Below are positions 7,941 to 17,095 of a stretch of 58,481 nucleotides of DNA, one piece after another. The stretch lies in the NCBI GenBank assembly GCA_005046945.1, contig SUSS01000014.1, forward strand, positions 1-58,481, in the 5' to 3' direction. This DNA comes from Tissierella creatinini. GTDB lineage: Bacteria; Bacillota; Clostridia; Tissierellales; Tissierellaceae. The stretch's first letter is position 1. Each line of letters opens with the position of its first letter. A model generated the notes under the pieces. That model worked only from the letters and a program-made list of their open reading frames with translations. It was not told the origin of the DNA and made no database searches. Made by a program: the position numbers and the translations under genes.

Positions 7941-8019
7941 TTAAGCATCGGCGTCAATTGCATTACAATTGCTTCACACCACTGAAATGAGGTGTGTGAT
8001 TAGGACACACCTCATTATA
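7941..8019 (-). repeat. Leader-associated repeat, copy 4, with promoter, upstream of ftsH
   Basis: On the minus strand it starts TATAATGAGGTG (8008-8019) and continues through GTGGTGTGAAGCAATTG and ATGCAATTG to GATGCTTAAATGAGG, where the ATG is the nominal ftsH start. TGGACT at 8037-8042 is a possible -35 box with a 17-base spacer. The element therefore appears to carry the -10 box and become the 5' leader. Confidence 0.55.
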
Positions 8020-8076
8020 ACACCCCGTATATAGCAAGTCCATTTCCTTCATATGGTACAATTACATCTGAAACCC

Positions 8077-8104
8077 AAAAAAACAGGCACCGCCTGTTTT
8101 TTTG
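8077..8104 (-). terminator. Bidirectional-looking intrinsic terminator
   Basis: AAAAAACAGGC and GCCTGTTTTTT form a strong stem with a three-base loop. It lies directly after the stop codon of the minus-strand gene at 8106. Confidence 0.8.
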
Positions 8105-8105
8105 A

Positions 8106-8384
8106 TTAATCCTTGTGTTTAAGTGCTTTTATCACTAAATCCAGCTTCTTATTCTGATCTTCAGATAATAAAGGCCTAATGCTGTCAAGCTTACCTAATA
8201 TTTCCTTGTACTTTTCAGCACTTAATTCCTCTTCCATCTCCTTATTAATTCTAATGATTTCAAAAAATATCTCATCTTCGCTTTTATCCTTATAATCTTC
8301 GGCCAACTTTTCAACGACTTTTAATTGTTCCTTATCTGGCATATTCTCCTTCATAGACTTAATAAATTCATCTCGGTTACTCAA
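8106..8384 (-). CDS. Small acidic helical protein of unknown function
   Basis: I do not recognise this 92-residue protein. It is rich in Lys, Glu and Asp, predicted to be all helical, and has no signal, membrane segment or cysteine. A TTG start at 8384 is preferred because the strong GGAGG site lies seven bases before it. The ATG at 8390 is only one base from that site, too close for normal initiation. Two residues are affected. It is transcribed divergently from the unknown gene at 8590, so the two may be functionally related. Confidence 0.6.
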   Translation of the reverse strand: MSNRDEFIKSMKENMPDKEQLKVVEKLAEDYKDKSEDEIFFEIIRINKEMEEELSAEKYKEILGKLDSIRPLLSEDQNKKLDLVIKALKHKD

Positions 8385-8517
8385 ATCCATTCCTCCTTCT
8401 TTTAAATACAGGATAGGTTTCCTTAAATTACCTTCCTATTGTTAAATCTATGAAATATTCTATATTATTATTACTTGCAAATAGTAGCCTAATGAATTAA
8501 TAAACATATAATAAAAT

Positions 8518-8570
8518 TATAACGAGGTGGTGTGAAGTAATTGCTATGCAATTATCTCTGATATTTAGAT
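8518..8570 (+). repeat. Leader-associated repeat, copy 5 (upstream of the 8590 gene)
   Basis: It begins TATAACGAGGTGGTGTGAAG (from 8518), contains the hairpin arms TAATTGC and GCAATTA around TAT, and ends CTCTGATATTTAGATGAG. The order and orientation match the copies at 333 and 7941. The ribosome binding site of the downstream gene follows within 10 bases. Confidence 0.6.
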
Positions 8571-8589
8571 GAGTTAGGAGGTTATTACT

Positions 8590-9192
8590 ATGGATACCCC
8601 TTTATTACTGTTGATACTATTACTTGTACAAAATGAAAACCTAGATATTTTTAATCAACCCTTACATAGTTTAAATGAATATCTAAATACTATAGAGATT
8701 AATCCTGAATATACCCAGACGAAGCTTAAGATAGCAAGAAAAATATATCCATTATTACCATCTGAGTATGCCTATCCTATGCGGAAATCAGTCTCAATTG
8801 TAGAAAAAACCATGCATGTAATCGAAACGGCTGATTATTTAAAAACATTTGATACAGAGTCTATTACTCCACTTGAGATTAAACCTAGAGAGAGGATTCA
8901 AAAAATCACCTCTCTTGTTCAAGATGAAGTAAGGAGTTCCAAGGTAAAAAATCTAGGTATGGTTTTGGACTTAATAGTCAATATGGATAGGTATAAAAAA
9001 ATACTTAGTACATATACCCAAATTAGCAGAAACAAGAATATATTATCAGATAAAGAAAGTCTACTTTCACTTATGGAAACCTTTATGGAGGGAAGTAGTG
9101 AAAAAGAGAAAGAAGGGCTAAAAGATATAAATAAGATGCTTGATATTATGAAACTACTAAATACTCCAAAAAAAGAATCTAATGAAGTCTAA
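8590..9192 (+). CDS. Hypothetical helical protein
   Basis: This 200-residue protein is not recognised. It opens with a leucine-rich stretch (TPLLLLILLLVQ), then is predicted helical and charged (many Lys/Glu), without cysteines or known motifs. The short hydrophobic start could be a membrane tether or a buried helix. AGGAGG lies eight bases before the ATG. A leader-repeat copy is immediately upstream. The stop codon overlaps the convergent pseudouridine-synthase stop by four bases. Its divergent neighbour is another small unknown protein. Confidence 0.65.
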   Translation: MDTPLLLLILLLVQNENLDIFNQPLHSLNEYLNTIEINPEYTQTKLKIARKIYPLLPSEYAYPMRKSVSIVEKTMHVIETADYLKTFDTESITPLEIKPRERIQKITSLVQDEVRSSKVKNLGMVLDLIVNMDRYKKILSTYTQISRNKNILSDKESLLSLMETFMEGSSEKEKEGLKDINKMLDIMKLLNTPKKESNEV

Positions 9193-10088
9193 TTCTTCAT
9201 TAGGTATATTAGTTTTTCCATATCATATGGTAGTTCTGCTTTAAATTCAATAAACTCCTTAGTCCTTGGATGCTTTACCTTAAGATAATAGGAATGAAGT
9301 GCCTGTCTTGATATTAATGTGCTTTTTTCATAATACAGGCTATCGCCTATTATTGGATGGCCAAGGTGGTCCATATGTACACGAATCTGATGAGATCTGC
9401 CCGTATGGATTTGAACCTCAACCAAAGTGGCAGATTTATATCTTTCCACAACTCTATAAGTTGTTTTTGCATCCTGACCAGATTCTATTACAGTTTTCTT
9501 AACACTTCTATCCTCTTCCCTACCTATAGGTAAGTCTATATATCCTTCATCATCCTTGATTATTCCACTAACTATAGCCAAATATTTCTTTTCAACGGTA
9601 TTGTTTTCAAATTGAAGAGCCATTTGTTGATGGGCATAAGAGTTCTTAGCAATTATAAGTAATCCAGTTGTATCCATATCTAGACGGTTTACAAATCTAA
9701 TCTTCTTCTTTATTCCATTATTTTTAAAGTGGTATGCAATACCATTAGATAATGTATTATTTTGATGTGACTTGGTGGGGTGTACTACTATATTAGGCTG
9801 TTTATTTAATATAAGAAGGTCATAGTCCTCATACACGATATCTAAACTCATTTCCTCAGGTTCTATATTCTCAGTTTCATCCCCCATTAATAGGGATACC
9901 CTATCCCCCTTCTTAAGAATAAGTCCTTTTCGTTGATATTTACCATTTACTAATACCAACTTTGCCTTATAAAGTCTTCTAAATAGTCTTCCTGATATTT
10001 GCTGAGTTTCAAGGAATTCTTCCAAGTCAGTACCTTCTCCATTATATATAAAATTTATAACATTTTCACTATCATCATATATTTTCAT
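9189..10088 (-). CDS. RluA/RluD family pseudouridine synthase
   Basis: The 299-residue protein has an N-terminal S4 RNA-binding region (about residues 12-75) and the RluA catalytic domain with signature HRLDMDTTG (about 130), whose central Asp is the nucleophile. It converts uridine to pseudouridine in rRNA or tRNA; the site modified cannot be told. The start at 10088 follows AAGGTGG with normal spacing; the GTG at 10097 would overlap that site. The stop codon overlaps the convergent unknown gene by four bases. It is divergent from nadK. Confidence 0.9.
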   Translation of the reverse strand: MKIYDDSENVINFIYNGEGTDLEEFLETQQISGRLFRRLYKAKLVLVNGKYQRKGLILKKGDRVSLLMGDETENIEPEEMSLDIVYEDYDLLILNKQPNIVVHPTKSHQNNTLSNGIAYHFKNNGIKKKIRFVNRLDMDTTGLLIIAKNSYAHQQMALQFENNTVEKKYLAIVSGIIKDDEGYIDLPIGREEDRSVKKTVIESGQDAKTTYRVVERYKSATLVEVQIHTGRSHQIRVHMDHLGHPIIGDSLYYEKSTLISRQALHSYYLKVKHPRTKEFIEFKAELPYDMEKLIYLMKN

Positions 10089-10188
10089 AATAACCACCTT
10101 ACTTTTTTAACCATTATATAATATAATAGATTTTGAATCAATTATGGTAATTCAAAAGAAAAGACGTAGATACAGTGGAGGTAAAAAC

Positions 10189-10998
10189 TTGAGCAATAGT
10201 AATAGAGTGATTAATATCATTTCAAATAGAAATTATGAATCCAGGAATACCAAGATAAAATTAATTGACATACTAGAAGAAGAGGGATTTGTACCTACTG
10301 AAGAATACAATCCCAATGCAGAACTTAATATTTGTATTGGTGGTGATGGTGCATTTCTGAGATCTATTCACAAACACAAATTCCCTAATATCCCTTTCAT
10401 AGGGATTAATACAGGTCACCTAGGCTTCTTTCAGGAAATATCACCAACAAATATGAAGGATTTCGTAGATAGGTATGCAAATAAGGAATATACAGTTGAA
10501 GAAATTCACCTTGTAGAAGCAAATGTATGTACTAAAAAAAAGTGTTTTACATTAACCGGAATTAATGAAATTGTAATTAAGGGAATAAAATCCAAGGTAG
10601 TCCATCTAACGATGTATATTAATAGCAATCATCTTCAAAAGTTTTGTGGCGACGGTATAATTATATCAACACCGGTCGGCAGTACTGCCTATAACTTTTC
10701 AAGTGGTGGTAGCATTATTTATCCAACTTTACAATCACTGCAAGTAACCCCACTATCCCCTATAAGCTCCAAGGCATATAGGTCGTTGCCTACAAGCATA
10801 GTAATACCAGGTGAATTACCGATACAAATAAAACCTGAATTCAGGTATGAGAACTCTATACTGATAGTAAATGATGGGATGGAATTTAGATATGATGATA
10901 TAGAAGAAATAGTTCTTAAAATATCGGATAAAAAGGTCTACAAAATAAACCTTAGCAAGAACGTATATTGGGAAAATTTAAAGAGCAAGTTCCTTTAA
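10189..10998 (+). CDS. nadK: NAD kinase
   Basis: The 269-residue protein has the NAD kinase signatures GGDG (about residues 50-53), NTGHLGFF, and TPVGSTAYNFSSGG (about 160-173). It phosphorylates NAD to NADP in the cytoplasm. The start is a TTG at 10189: GGAGG lies at 10177-10181, seven bases before it, while the upstream in-frame ATG at 10144 has no site and adds a basic non-homologous stretch. The resulting length is typical of the family. It is followed by a strong terminator. Confidence 0.9.
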   Translation: MSNSNRVINIISNRNYESRNTKIKLIDILEEEGFVPTEEYNPNAELNICIGGDGAFLRSIHKHKFPNIPFIGINTGHLGFFQEISPTNMKDFVDRYANKEYTVEEIHLVEANVCTKKKCFTLTGINEIVIKGIKSKVVHLTMYINSNHLQKFCGDGIIISTPVGSTAYNFSSGGSIIYPTLQSLQVTPLSPISSKAYRSLPTSIVIPGELPIQIKPEFRYENSILIVNDGMEFRYDDIEEIVLKISDKKVYKINLSKNVYWENLKSKFL

Positions 10999-11023
10999 AA
11001 AAGAGCCCTTGGGGCTCTTTTTT
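10997..11023 (+). terminator. Bidirectional terminator between nadK and pepF
   Basis: AAAAAAGAGCC and GGCTCTTTTTT form a perfect stem that overlaps the stop codons of both convergent genes (nadK stop 10996-10998, pepF stop 11022-11024). Confidence 0.85.
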
Positions 11024-12827
11024 ATTCTAATATTAACTCTTCAAACTCATCTACAAGCTTTCTAAAAAGCTTCATAGCATTATTAACTGGCTCAGATGTT
11101 GTCATATCAACTCCAGCCTTCTTTAATACATTAATAGGGTAATCACTAGATCCACTTTTAAGGAATTTTAAATAGTCTTCTACAGCTGTCTTTCCCTCAT
11201 TAAGAATTCTTTGTGATAATGTCACAGCCGCTGAAAATCCTGTTGCATATTGGAAAACATAGTAATTATAATAGAAGTGAGGAATTCTCGCCCATTCAAT
11301 TGCTATATTTTCATCAACAACTATATTTGGTCCATAATATAATTTATTTAGGTCCTTATAGGTTTCACATAGATAATCGGCAGTAATTGCCCCTGCATTT
11401 TCTAATTGTTCATGAATTATCTTTTCAAATTCAGCAAACATGGTCTGTCTAAACACAGTAGTTCTAAAGGATTCTAAATAATGGTTTAATAGATATAGTT
11501 TTTCATTTTTACTCTTCGCATTTTTTATCATATAATCCAGAAGCAAGCATTCATTTGCTGTAGATGCTACTTCAGCTACAAATATACTATAGTTTCCATA
11601 TACATATGGCTGATTTTTTCTTGTAAAATAGCTATGCATAGAGTGTCCCATTTCATGGGCTACGGTAAATACGTTATCTAAGGTATCATGATAATTCAAT
11701 AAAATAAATGGTTTTGAATCATATGAACCACCTGAATAGGCACCTGATCTCTTTCCCCTGTTCTCAAATATATCTATCCACCCAGAATTAAATCCTTCTT
11801 GCATTCCAGCATTGTATTCTTCTCCTAAAGGTTTTAATGCATTTTTGATTATTTCAACACCTTCAGTATATGGAATCTTAAAATCAATATCCTGGACTAT
11901 TGGAACATATAAATCATACATATGAAGCTCATCCAGATTCAATACTTTCTTTCGAATATCCATGTATCTATACATAGTATCCATATTATCATGAATAGCT
12001 AATATTAGATTATCATATACGCTTAAAGGAATATTATCTGAGCTCAATGCAGCCTCCCTGCTACTTCCATAATTCCTTAGTTTTGAATTAACTATATGCC
12101 CCTTTAAGTCTCCGTTTAATAATGCAGCAAAAGTATTCTTAAAGCTATAATAAGTATTATAAAGCTCTGTAAAAGCAGTTTTTCTTACTTCTCGGTTTGT
12201 AGATTCCATCAATGGTATGAAGTTACCAGACGTTATCTCAAGCTCTACTCCATTTTCATCCTTTATTTTAGGAAACTTCAAGTCAGCATCGTTCAACATA
12301 GAAAATATCTTATTAGATGCACCTACTACATCTCCAAACTGTGCTAATATAGATTCCTCTCTAGCTGATAAGACATGGTTCTTTTCCCTAAATATATCAT
12401 CTAAATGCTGTCTAAATAGGATAAGGTCACTATTTTCATCAAAATACCTCCTTAAGACATTTTCATCAAGTGTAAGAATTTCCGGTACAACAAAGGAAAC
12501 CCTGTCAGAAATCTCAACATAGAGGTTCATGGCACGATCATTTAACTCTTGAAAAGTAGAGTTCCTAGTATCCTCATCAAGCTTCATATGGGCATAGGAG
12601 TACATGTTTTCAACTAACCTATATAAATCTTCCCTATCCCTTAAAGCATTATATAAATTTCTACTGCTTGAAGAAACATTTCCTCTATGCTTATCAAAAT
12701 TGTCCTTTAGCCTAACAGCCCGGTCATAATCCTTATTCCAATCATTTAAATCTATATACATTGACTCTAAATCCCACTTAGAATCATTACCTATATCTTC
12801 TCTATCTAATATCTCACCAATCCCCAT
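11022..12827 (-). CDS. pepF: Oligoendopeptidase F
   Basis: The 601-residue protein is a full-length M3B family peptidase. The zinc motif HEMGH (about residues 389-393) is followed by the downstream Glu region. It is a cytoplasmic metallopeptidase that cuts oligopeptides of roughly 7-17 residues, used in peptide recycling or nutrition. The start at 12827 follows AGGAGG by six bases. It lies 10 bases after the PBP gene, so it may be the last gene of the FHA-FtsW-PBP operon, ending in the terminator shared with nadK. Confidence 0.93.
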   Translation of the reverse strand: MGIGEILDREDIGNDSKWDLESMYIDLNDWNKDYDRAVRLKDNFDKHRGNVSSSSRNLYNALRDREDLYRLVENMYSYAHMKLDEDTRNSTFQELNDRAMNLYVEISDRVSFVVPEILTLDENVLRRYFDENSDLILFRQHLDDIFREKNHVLSAREESILAQFGDVVGASNKIFSMLNDADLKFPKIKDENGVELEITSGNFIPLMESTNREVRKTAFTELYNTYYSFKNTFAALLNGDLKGHIVNSKLRNYGSSREAALSSDNIPLSVYDNLILAIHDNMDTMYRYMDIRKKVLNLDELHMYDLYVPIVQDIDFKIPYTEGVEIIKNALKPLGEEYNAGMQEGFNSGWIDIFENRGKRSGAYSGGSYDSKPFILLNYHDTLDNVFTVAHEMGHSMHSYFTRKNQPYVYGNYSIFVAEVASTANECLLLDYMIKNAKSKNEKLYLLNHYLESFRTTVFRQTMFAEFEKIIHEQLENAGAITADYLCETYKDLNKLYYGPNIVVDENIAIEWARIPHFYYNYYVFQYATGFSAAVTLSQRILNEGKTAVEDYLKFLKSGSSDYPINVLKKAGVDMTTSEPVNNAMKLFRKLVDEFEELILE

Positions 12828-12837
12828 AAACTACCTC

Positions 12838-14241
12838 CTAAAAATTAATATTATTCAACCCATATATGATTAAATCCCTTGCAATAGGTGCAGCTGAAGT
12901 TCCACCAGTGGAGCCTTCTTCTTCAAGTACTACTGAAATGGCTATCTTAGGATCACTTACCGGTGCAAAGCCAATAAACCAAGCATGGGACTTTCCCGAT
13001 GCATTTTCTGCAGTTCCTGTTTTTCCAGCAACTTGCACATTTCTTATGCTAGCTTTTTTACCGGTCCCTTCCCTTATGACTCCAACCATCATTTCTTTAA
13101 TCTCATTAGCCTTAAGACTATCTACAGCTTGAGAAATTGTTTCACTTCTATTTAGTTTAATTACTTTACCGTCTGAGGATAATATTTTTTTCACCAACAC
13201 CGGTCTTACCATTTCTCCATTATTGGCTATAGAGGATGCAACCATGACCATATTTAGTGGGGTAGCTAGAACTTTCCCTTGACCTATGGCAGAAGCAGCT
13301 AAATCTGTATCCCCAAGCTTACCACTTGGAAATGAAGATATTTTAACAGGCATATCAAAAGGAATGGATTTATTAAACATGAAATCTTCTGCAGTATTCC
13401 TTAAAAGCTCACCTCCAAGCTCAAGAGATTTTGTAGTGAAATAAGTATTACATGATTGGGCTAAGGCTTGGCTTAAATTAAGATTTCCATGTCCTCCTTC
13501 TTGATAATCCTTAAAAACATATCCATTAATTGTAGTTGTTCCAGTACATTTATAATCATTAGATAAAGCTTGGTTTTTAAGTATTGCAGCTGATGTAATA
13601 ACTTTAAAGGATGAACCAGGTGGATAAAGGCCTTGTGTAGCTCTATTTAATAATGGACTATTAGCATCTTCTGAGATAGTTCCCCAATCATCCTTTAATG
13701 AAGTAACATTAAAATCTGGAAGGCTAACCATTGCGTAGATTTCACCATTCTTGGGATTCATAGCAACTATTGCACCTTTTTTTCCACTTAACAATGCTCT
13801 AGCTTTTTCCTGTGTGCCATGGTCTATAGTTAGCTCTAAATTATTACCTATAGTATTAGGAGCAACTATATTTATAAGCTCATCTATTGCAGAATTTTCA
13901 TTAATATTTAAAAGCTGGTTATTATAAATAAGCTCTAATCCAGCTTTCCCATATTCTCTATAGCTATACCCAATTATATGGGAATATAGACTTCCATACT
14001 TATAAAATCTCTTCATCTGATTATCCTGTTTTTCACTGTATGCCAGAATTCTACCTTTTCTATCTGCTATAGACCCTCTTAATATATTTTCTTCATTGAT
14101 CCAGAGCCTTTTATTGTAGGAGTTCATTTTAACGCTCTCAGCCTCAAATACTTGAAAATAACTCATATATCCTATTATCCCTACAAAGGACAAACATATG
14201 ACTATAAGAACTAATATTATCCTTCTAATCTCTGATTTCAT
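12838..14241 (-). CDS. Class B penicillin-binding protein (peptidoglycan transpeptidase)
   Basis: The 467-residue protein has one N-terminal membrane segment (about residues 7-28), a short dimerisation region and a transpeptidase domain. The three active-site motifs are SSFK (about 209, catalytic Ser), SCN (about 263) and KTGT (about 406). It cross-links peptidoglycan outside the membrane. It is shorter than PBP2 or PBP3 and resembles PbpA of actinobacteria and the clostridial homologues paired with a SEDS protein. It overlaps the FtsW-family gene by 17 bases, so the two are translationally coupled. Confidence 0.92.
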   Translation of the reverse strand: MKSEIRRIILVLIVICLSFVGIIGYMSYFQVFEAESVKMNSYNKRLWINEENILRGSIADRKGRILAYSEKQDNQMKRFYKYGSLYSHIIGYSYREYGKAGLELIYNNQLLNINENSAIDELINIVAPNTIGNNLELTIDHGTQEKARALLSGKKGAIVAMNPKNGEIYAMVSLPDFNVTSLKDDWGTISEDANSPLLNRATQGLYPPGSSFKVITSAAILKNQALSNDYKCTGTTTINGYVFKDYQEGGHGNLNLSQALAQSCNTYFTTKSLELGGELLRNTAEDFMFNKSIPFDMPVKISSFPSGKLGDTDLAASAIGQGKVLATPLNMVMVASSIANNGEMVRPVLVKKILSSDGKVIKLNRSETISQAVDSLKANEIKEMMVGVIREGTGKKASIRNVQVAGKTGTAENASGKSHAWFIGFAPVSDPKIAISVVLEEEGSTGGTSAAPIARDLIIYGLNNINF

Positions 14242-15490
14242 TATTCTCCTCCTCCAATTTCAGGTCTTCATCTATAGGCAGGTCCTCAGATGCAACCTGA
14301 AGTATTCCAAGGACAATAAAGCTGGATAGAACCGAGCTACCTCCATAGGATACAAAAGGTAAGGTTATTCCAGTAAGAGGTAGAACCTTAAGTACGCCTC
14401 CAAGGATTATTATTGATTGTACTCCAAATAATATGCTAACTCCAAGGGCTAATATTCTGAAGAAAGGATTTATCTGACTTAATGCAATCTTAAAACCCCT
14501 ATATACAAGAATCAAAAACAGCATGATAATCCCTATACCTGCAAATAAGCCCATTTCTTCACAAATTGCTGGAAATATAAAGTCCGTATAGGCCAGAGGT
14601 ATGAATTCTGGATGACCAAGACCAAGTCCAGTGCCAAAGAACCCTCCCTCTGCAATAGCAAATAATGATTGAGTAATCTGATATCCTTTATTATCTATAT
14701 ATGACCAAGGATCTATCCATGTAAGAATTCTAACCTTAACATGATCGAAAAGCCCATATCCAATAATTCCCCCAATAGCAAATAATCCTAAATTATATAA
14801 GATGAGCCTACGATCCTCTTCATAAATAAATTGTATTGCAACAAATATTCCATAGAATATCAATGCAGTTCCTAAGTCTTTTTGTAAAAACAAAAGACCT
14901 ATAAAAGAATAAACAATTAACATTATATAATACTTAGCATTCTTATACTTCTTAAATTTTTCAGTATTGGAATAATATGAAGCTAATATAAATATCAAGA
15001 GTATCTTAGTTATCTCGGCTGGTTGGAAGCTGAAACTACCTATCTGAATCCAATTTATAGCACCATATTTTCTAGTACCGAGAATAAATGTTAGAATAAA
15101 AAGGATGTATGCTACCCCTATATATAAGGTTATCCATTTCTGCCATCCTCTAATAAACCGTAATGTAAAATAGGTCAAATAGAATATAAAGATGCCAAAA
15201 GAGAGCCATATAAGCTGTTTAACACCTAATTCAGAGTCAATTCTATAAATCATTATTACTCCTATGGATATAAGCATAGTAACAATTAAAAATATGTAGT
15301 TATCTCCTTTAGAAATCCTATTAAGTATAAGATTAGATATATATATGATGAAAATCAAGCCTATCCCAGTAATATAGGTATACCTATTTACGGATTCCCA
15401 TTGATAAATAAATAATAAAAATAATGATAAAACCTCAAATAGAAATAATAAATTTCTAGGAGATTTTGGACTTACTCCATTTTTTAACAT
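14225..15490 (-). CDS. FtsW/RodA/SpoVE family peptidoglycan glycosyltransferase
   Basis: The 421-residue polytopic protein has about ten membrane segments and SEDS signatures: the long loop with GWIDPWSY-type sequence (ILTWIDPWSY here) and the C-terminal LPLTGITLPFVSYGGSS motif. SEDS proteins polymerise lipid II and work with a class B PBP, which is the next gene and overlaps it. The start at 15490 follows GGAGAATACT. Whether it acts in division, elongation or sporulation cannot be told from sequence. Confidence 0.93.
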   Translation of the reverse strand: MLKNGVSPKSPRNLLFLFEVLSLFLLFIYQWESVNRYTYITGIGLIFIIYISNLILNRISKGDNYIFLIVTMLISIGVIMIYRIDSELGVKQLIWLSFGIFIFYLTYFTLRFIRGWQKWITLYIGVAYILFILTFILGTRKYGAINWIQIGSFSFQPAEITKILLIFILASYYSNTEKFKKYKNAKYYIMLIVYSFIGLLFLQKDLGTALIFYGIFVAIQFIYEEDRRLILYNLGLFAIGGIIGYGLFDHVKVRILTWIDPWSYIDNKGYQITQSLFAIAEGGFFGTGLGLGHPEFIPLAYTDFIFPAICEEMGLFAGIGIIMLFLILVYRGFKIALSQINPFFRILALGVSILFGVQSIIILGGVLKVLPLTGITLPFVSYGGSSVLSSFIVLGILQVASEDLPIDEDLKLEEENNEIRD

Positions 15491-15499
15491 AGTATTCTC

Positions 15500-15931
15500 C
15501 TATCCTCTGTTGACAAATAAAAATTCAACATTTCCAACTTTAATAATATCTCCACTATCAAGCTTAACAACATCAAAAATTCTCTCTTCGTTTAAGAAAG
15601 TTCCATTAGCACTATTTAAATCTTCCAGATAATACTTCCCCTCATCCTCTGTAACCTTCATGTGTCTTTTAGATACAAAGGGGTCCTTGATATAAATGTT
15701 ATTATCATTGGCTCTTCCTAGTGTTAATTGACCATGGATTGAATAGTGCTCCTTAATCTTATAAGGCAAGGAATCCATTCTGTTTATTAGTTTAAGATAT
15801 GCACTATCATCCGCTGATACTGGATTTATGCTTTTTATGTCTAAATAAATCAACCTAATTATGCTGAATATAAAAAGATATATTATGATTATAAAAACGT
15901 ATTTAAATAGAATTGACAAAAGATTAAACAT
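15500..15931 (-). CDS. Membrane-anchored FHA-domain protein
   Basis: The 143-residue protein has one membrane segment (about residues 5-28) and a cytoplasmic FHA domain (about 65-140). FHA signatures are LGRANDNNIYI, SKRHMKV and NSANGTFLN. FHA domains bind phosphothreonine peptides, so a Ser/Thr kinase such as PrkC is the expected partner; none is in the window. It is the first gene of the FHA-FtsW-PBP operon. The same order occurs in actinobacteria (FhaB-RodA-PbpA) and clostridia. GGAGGTG precedes the start. Confidence 0.9.
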   Translation of the reverse strand: MFNLLSILFKYVFIIIIYLFIFSIIRLIYLDIKSINPVSADDSAYLKLINRMDSLPYKIKEHYSIHGQLTLGRANDNNIYIKDPFVSKRHMKVTEDEGKYYLEDLNSANGTFLNEERIFDVVKLDSGDIIKVGNVEFLFVNRG

Positions 15932-16056
15932 GTTACACCTCCGTATAAAACCATGTTACCATAAAGTCTTTACAATTGGAATTATTTTGATACTTCATAT
16001 TTAACTTTATCCCTAAATCTGATACTATAATACTGTACTATATTGGAGGTTTGTAT

Positions 16057-16437
16057 ATGAAAAAATTAACAAGATCTAAGAACGACAAGATAATCTTTGG
16101 AGTCTGTGGAGGGTTGGCTGAATACTTTAATATCGATGCAATAATAATTAGAATCATCTGGTTTATATTATCTATCCCATCCTTTGGTACTCTAACCATT
16201 GTTTACCTATTATGTGGAATTATTATTCCGGAAGGAGATGAATATATCTATCAAGATGATCAATCTACCAATGTCAGAAACACTTCCCTATATCTTGGAC
16301 TGGGACTAATAATTGTTGGTGCATATATGGTCTTAAGAATAATATATCCACAATTTATTAGATTAGGTCGGTACTGGCCTGGGCTATTAATAATCCTAGG
16401 ACTATATATTATTTTCAATAACAAAAAGGCAAAATAA
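16057..16437 (+). CDS. PspC-domain membrane protein
   Basis: The 126-residue protein has the PspC domain at the N-terminus (KKLTRSKNDKIIFGVCGGLA, then a membrane segment). Two further membrane segments follow near the C-terminus, with a DUF5668-like pattern (RYWPGLLIILGLY). PspC proteins are involved in envelope stress responses. The start at 16057 follows GGAGG (16045-16049) by seven bases; the TTG at 16051 would be too close. TATAAT at 16026-16031 may be the -10 box. It is divergent from the FHA operon and 33 bases upstream of recX. Confidence 0.88.
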   Translation: MKKLTRSKNDKIIFGVCGGLAEYFNIDAIIIRIIWFILSIPSFGTLTIVYLLCGIIIPEGDEYIYQDDQSTNVRNTSLYLGLGLIIVGAYMVLRIIYPQFIRLGRYWPGLLIILGLYIIFNNKKAK

Positions 16438-16470
16438 GGTCTTCTTCGACCTTGCTAACTGAGGTGTATA

Positions 16471-17091
16471 ATGAGAATTACTGATTTGCAATACCAAAGG
16501 AATAAAAAACGAATTAATGTATTTATAGATAATGAATTTTCCTTCGGAATAGATGAAGAGCTAAAATTCAAATACTCAATTCATATAGATGATGAGATTA
16601 GTCCAGAATTCATAGAAGATATTATAAGGGCTGAAGAGCAGTTAAAATCAAATAATCAGGCACTTAGACTTCTTTCCTTCCGTCAAAGGTCTGAGAAGGA
16701 AATAGAGGAAGCTTTAAGAAGAAAAGGTTATAACGAAGAAAATATCTTACACACGATTGACTACTTAAAGCGCAACAAGTATATTGATGATGAATATTTT
16801 ACCAAGAGCTTCATAGGGGACAAACAAAATCTTAATGGATATGGATCTCAAAGAATAAAATATGAGCTAATAAAAAAAGGTATTTCTAAGGAGCTTATTG
16901 AAAATTATTTGTTAGATAACCCTGATGAAGAATATGAATTAGCATTAAAAATTGCCTCTAAGAAACTAAAAAGCTATAGGGAAGAGGATAAGAATTCCAT
17001 ATGGAATAAACTTGGAGGTTACCTTCAAAGAAAAGGCTATTCATATGAGATAGTATCCAAGGTTTTACGGACATTGCTAGAGGACAGGTGA
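16471..17091 (+). CDS. recX: Regulatory protein RecX
   Basis: The 206-residue protein is built of repeated three-helix units, with typical RecX motifs RSEKEIEEALRRKGY and YIDDEYFTKSFI. RecX modulates RecA filaments. The length fits the family in Bacillota. It begins a short plus-strand operon with the GIY-YIG gene (4 bases downstream) and the GlpP-like gene. recA is not in the window. Confidence 0.92.
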   Translation: MRITDLQYQRNKKRINVFIDNEFSFGIDEELKFKYSIHIDDEISPEFIEDIIRAEEQLKSNNQALRLLSFRQRSEKEIEEALRRKGYNEENILHTIDYLKRNKYIDDEYFTKSFIGDKQNLNGYGSQRIKYELIKKGISKELIENYLLDNPDEEYELALKIASKKLKSYREEDKNSIWNKLGGYLQRKGYSYEIVSKVLRTLLEDR

Positions 17092-17095
17092 TAGG

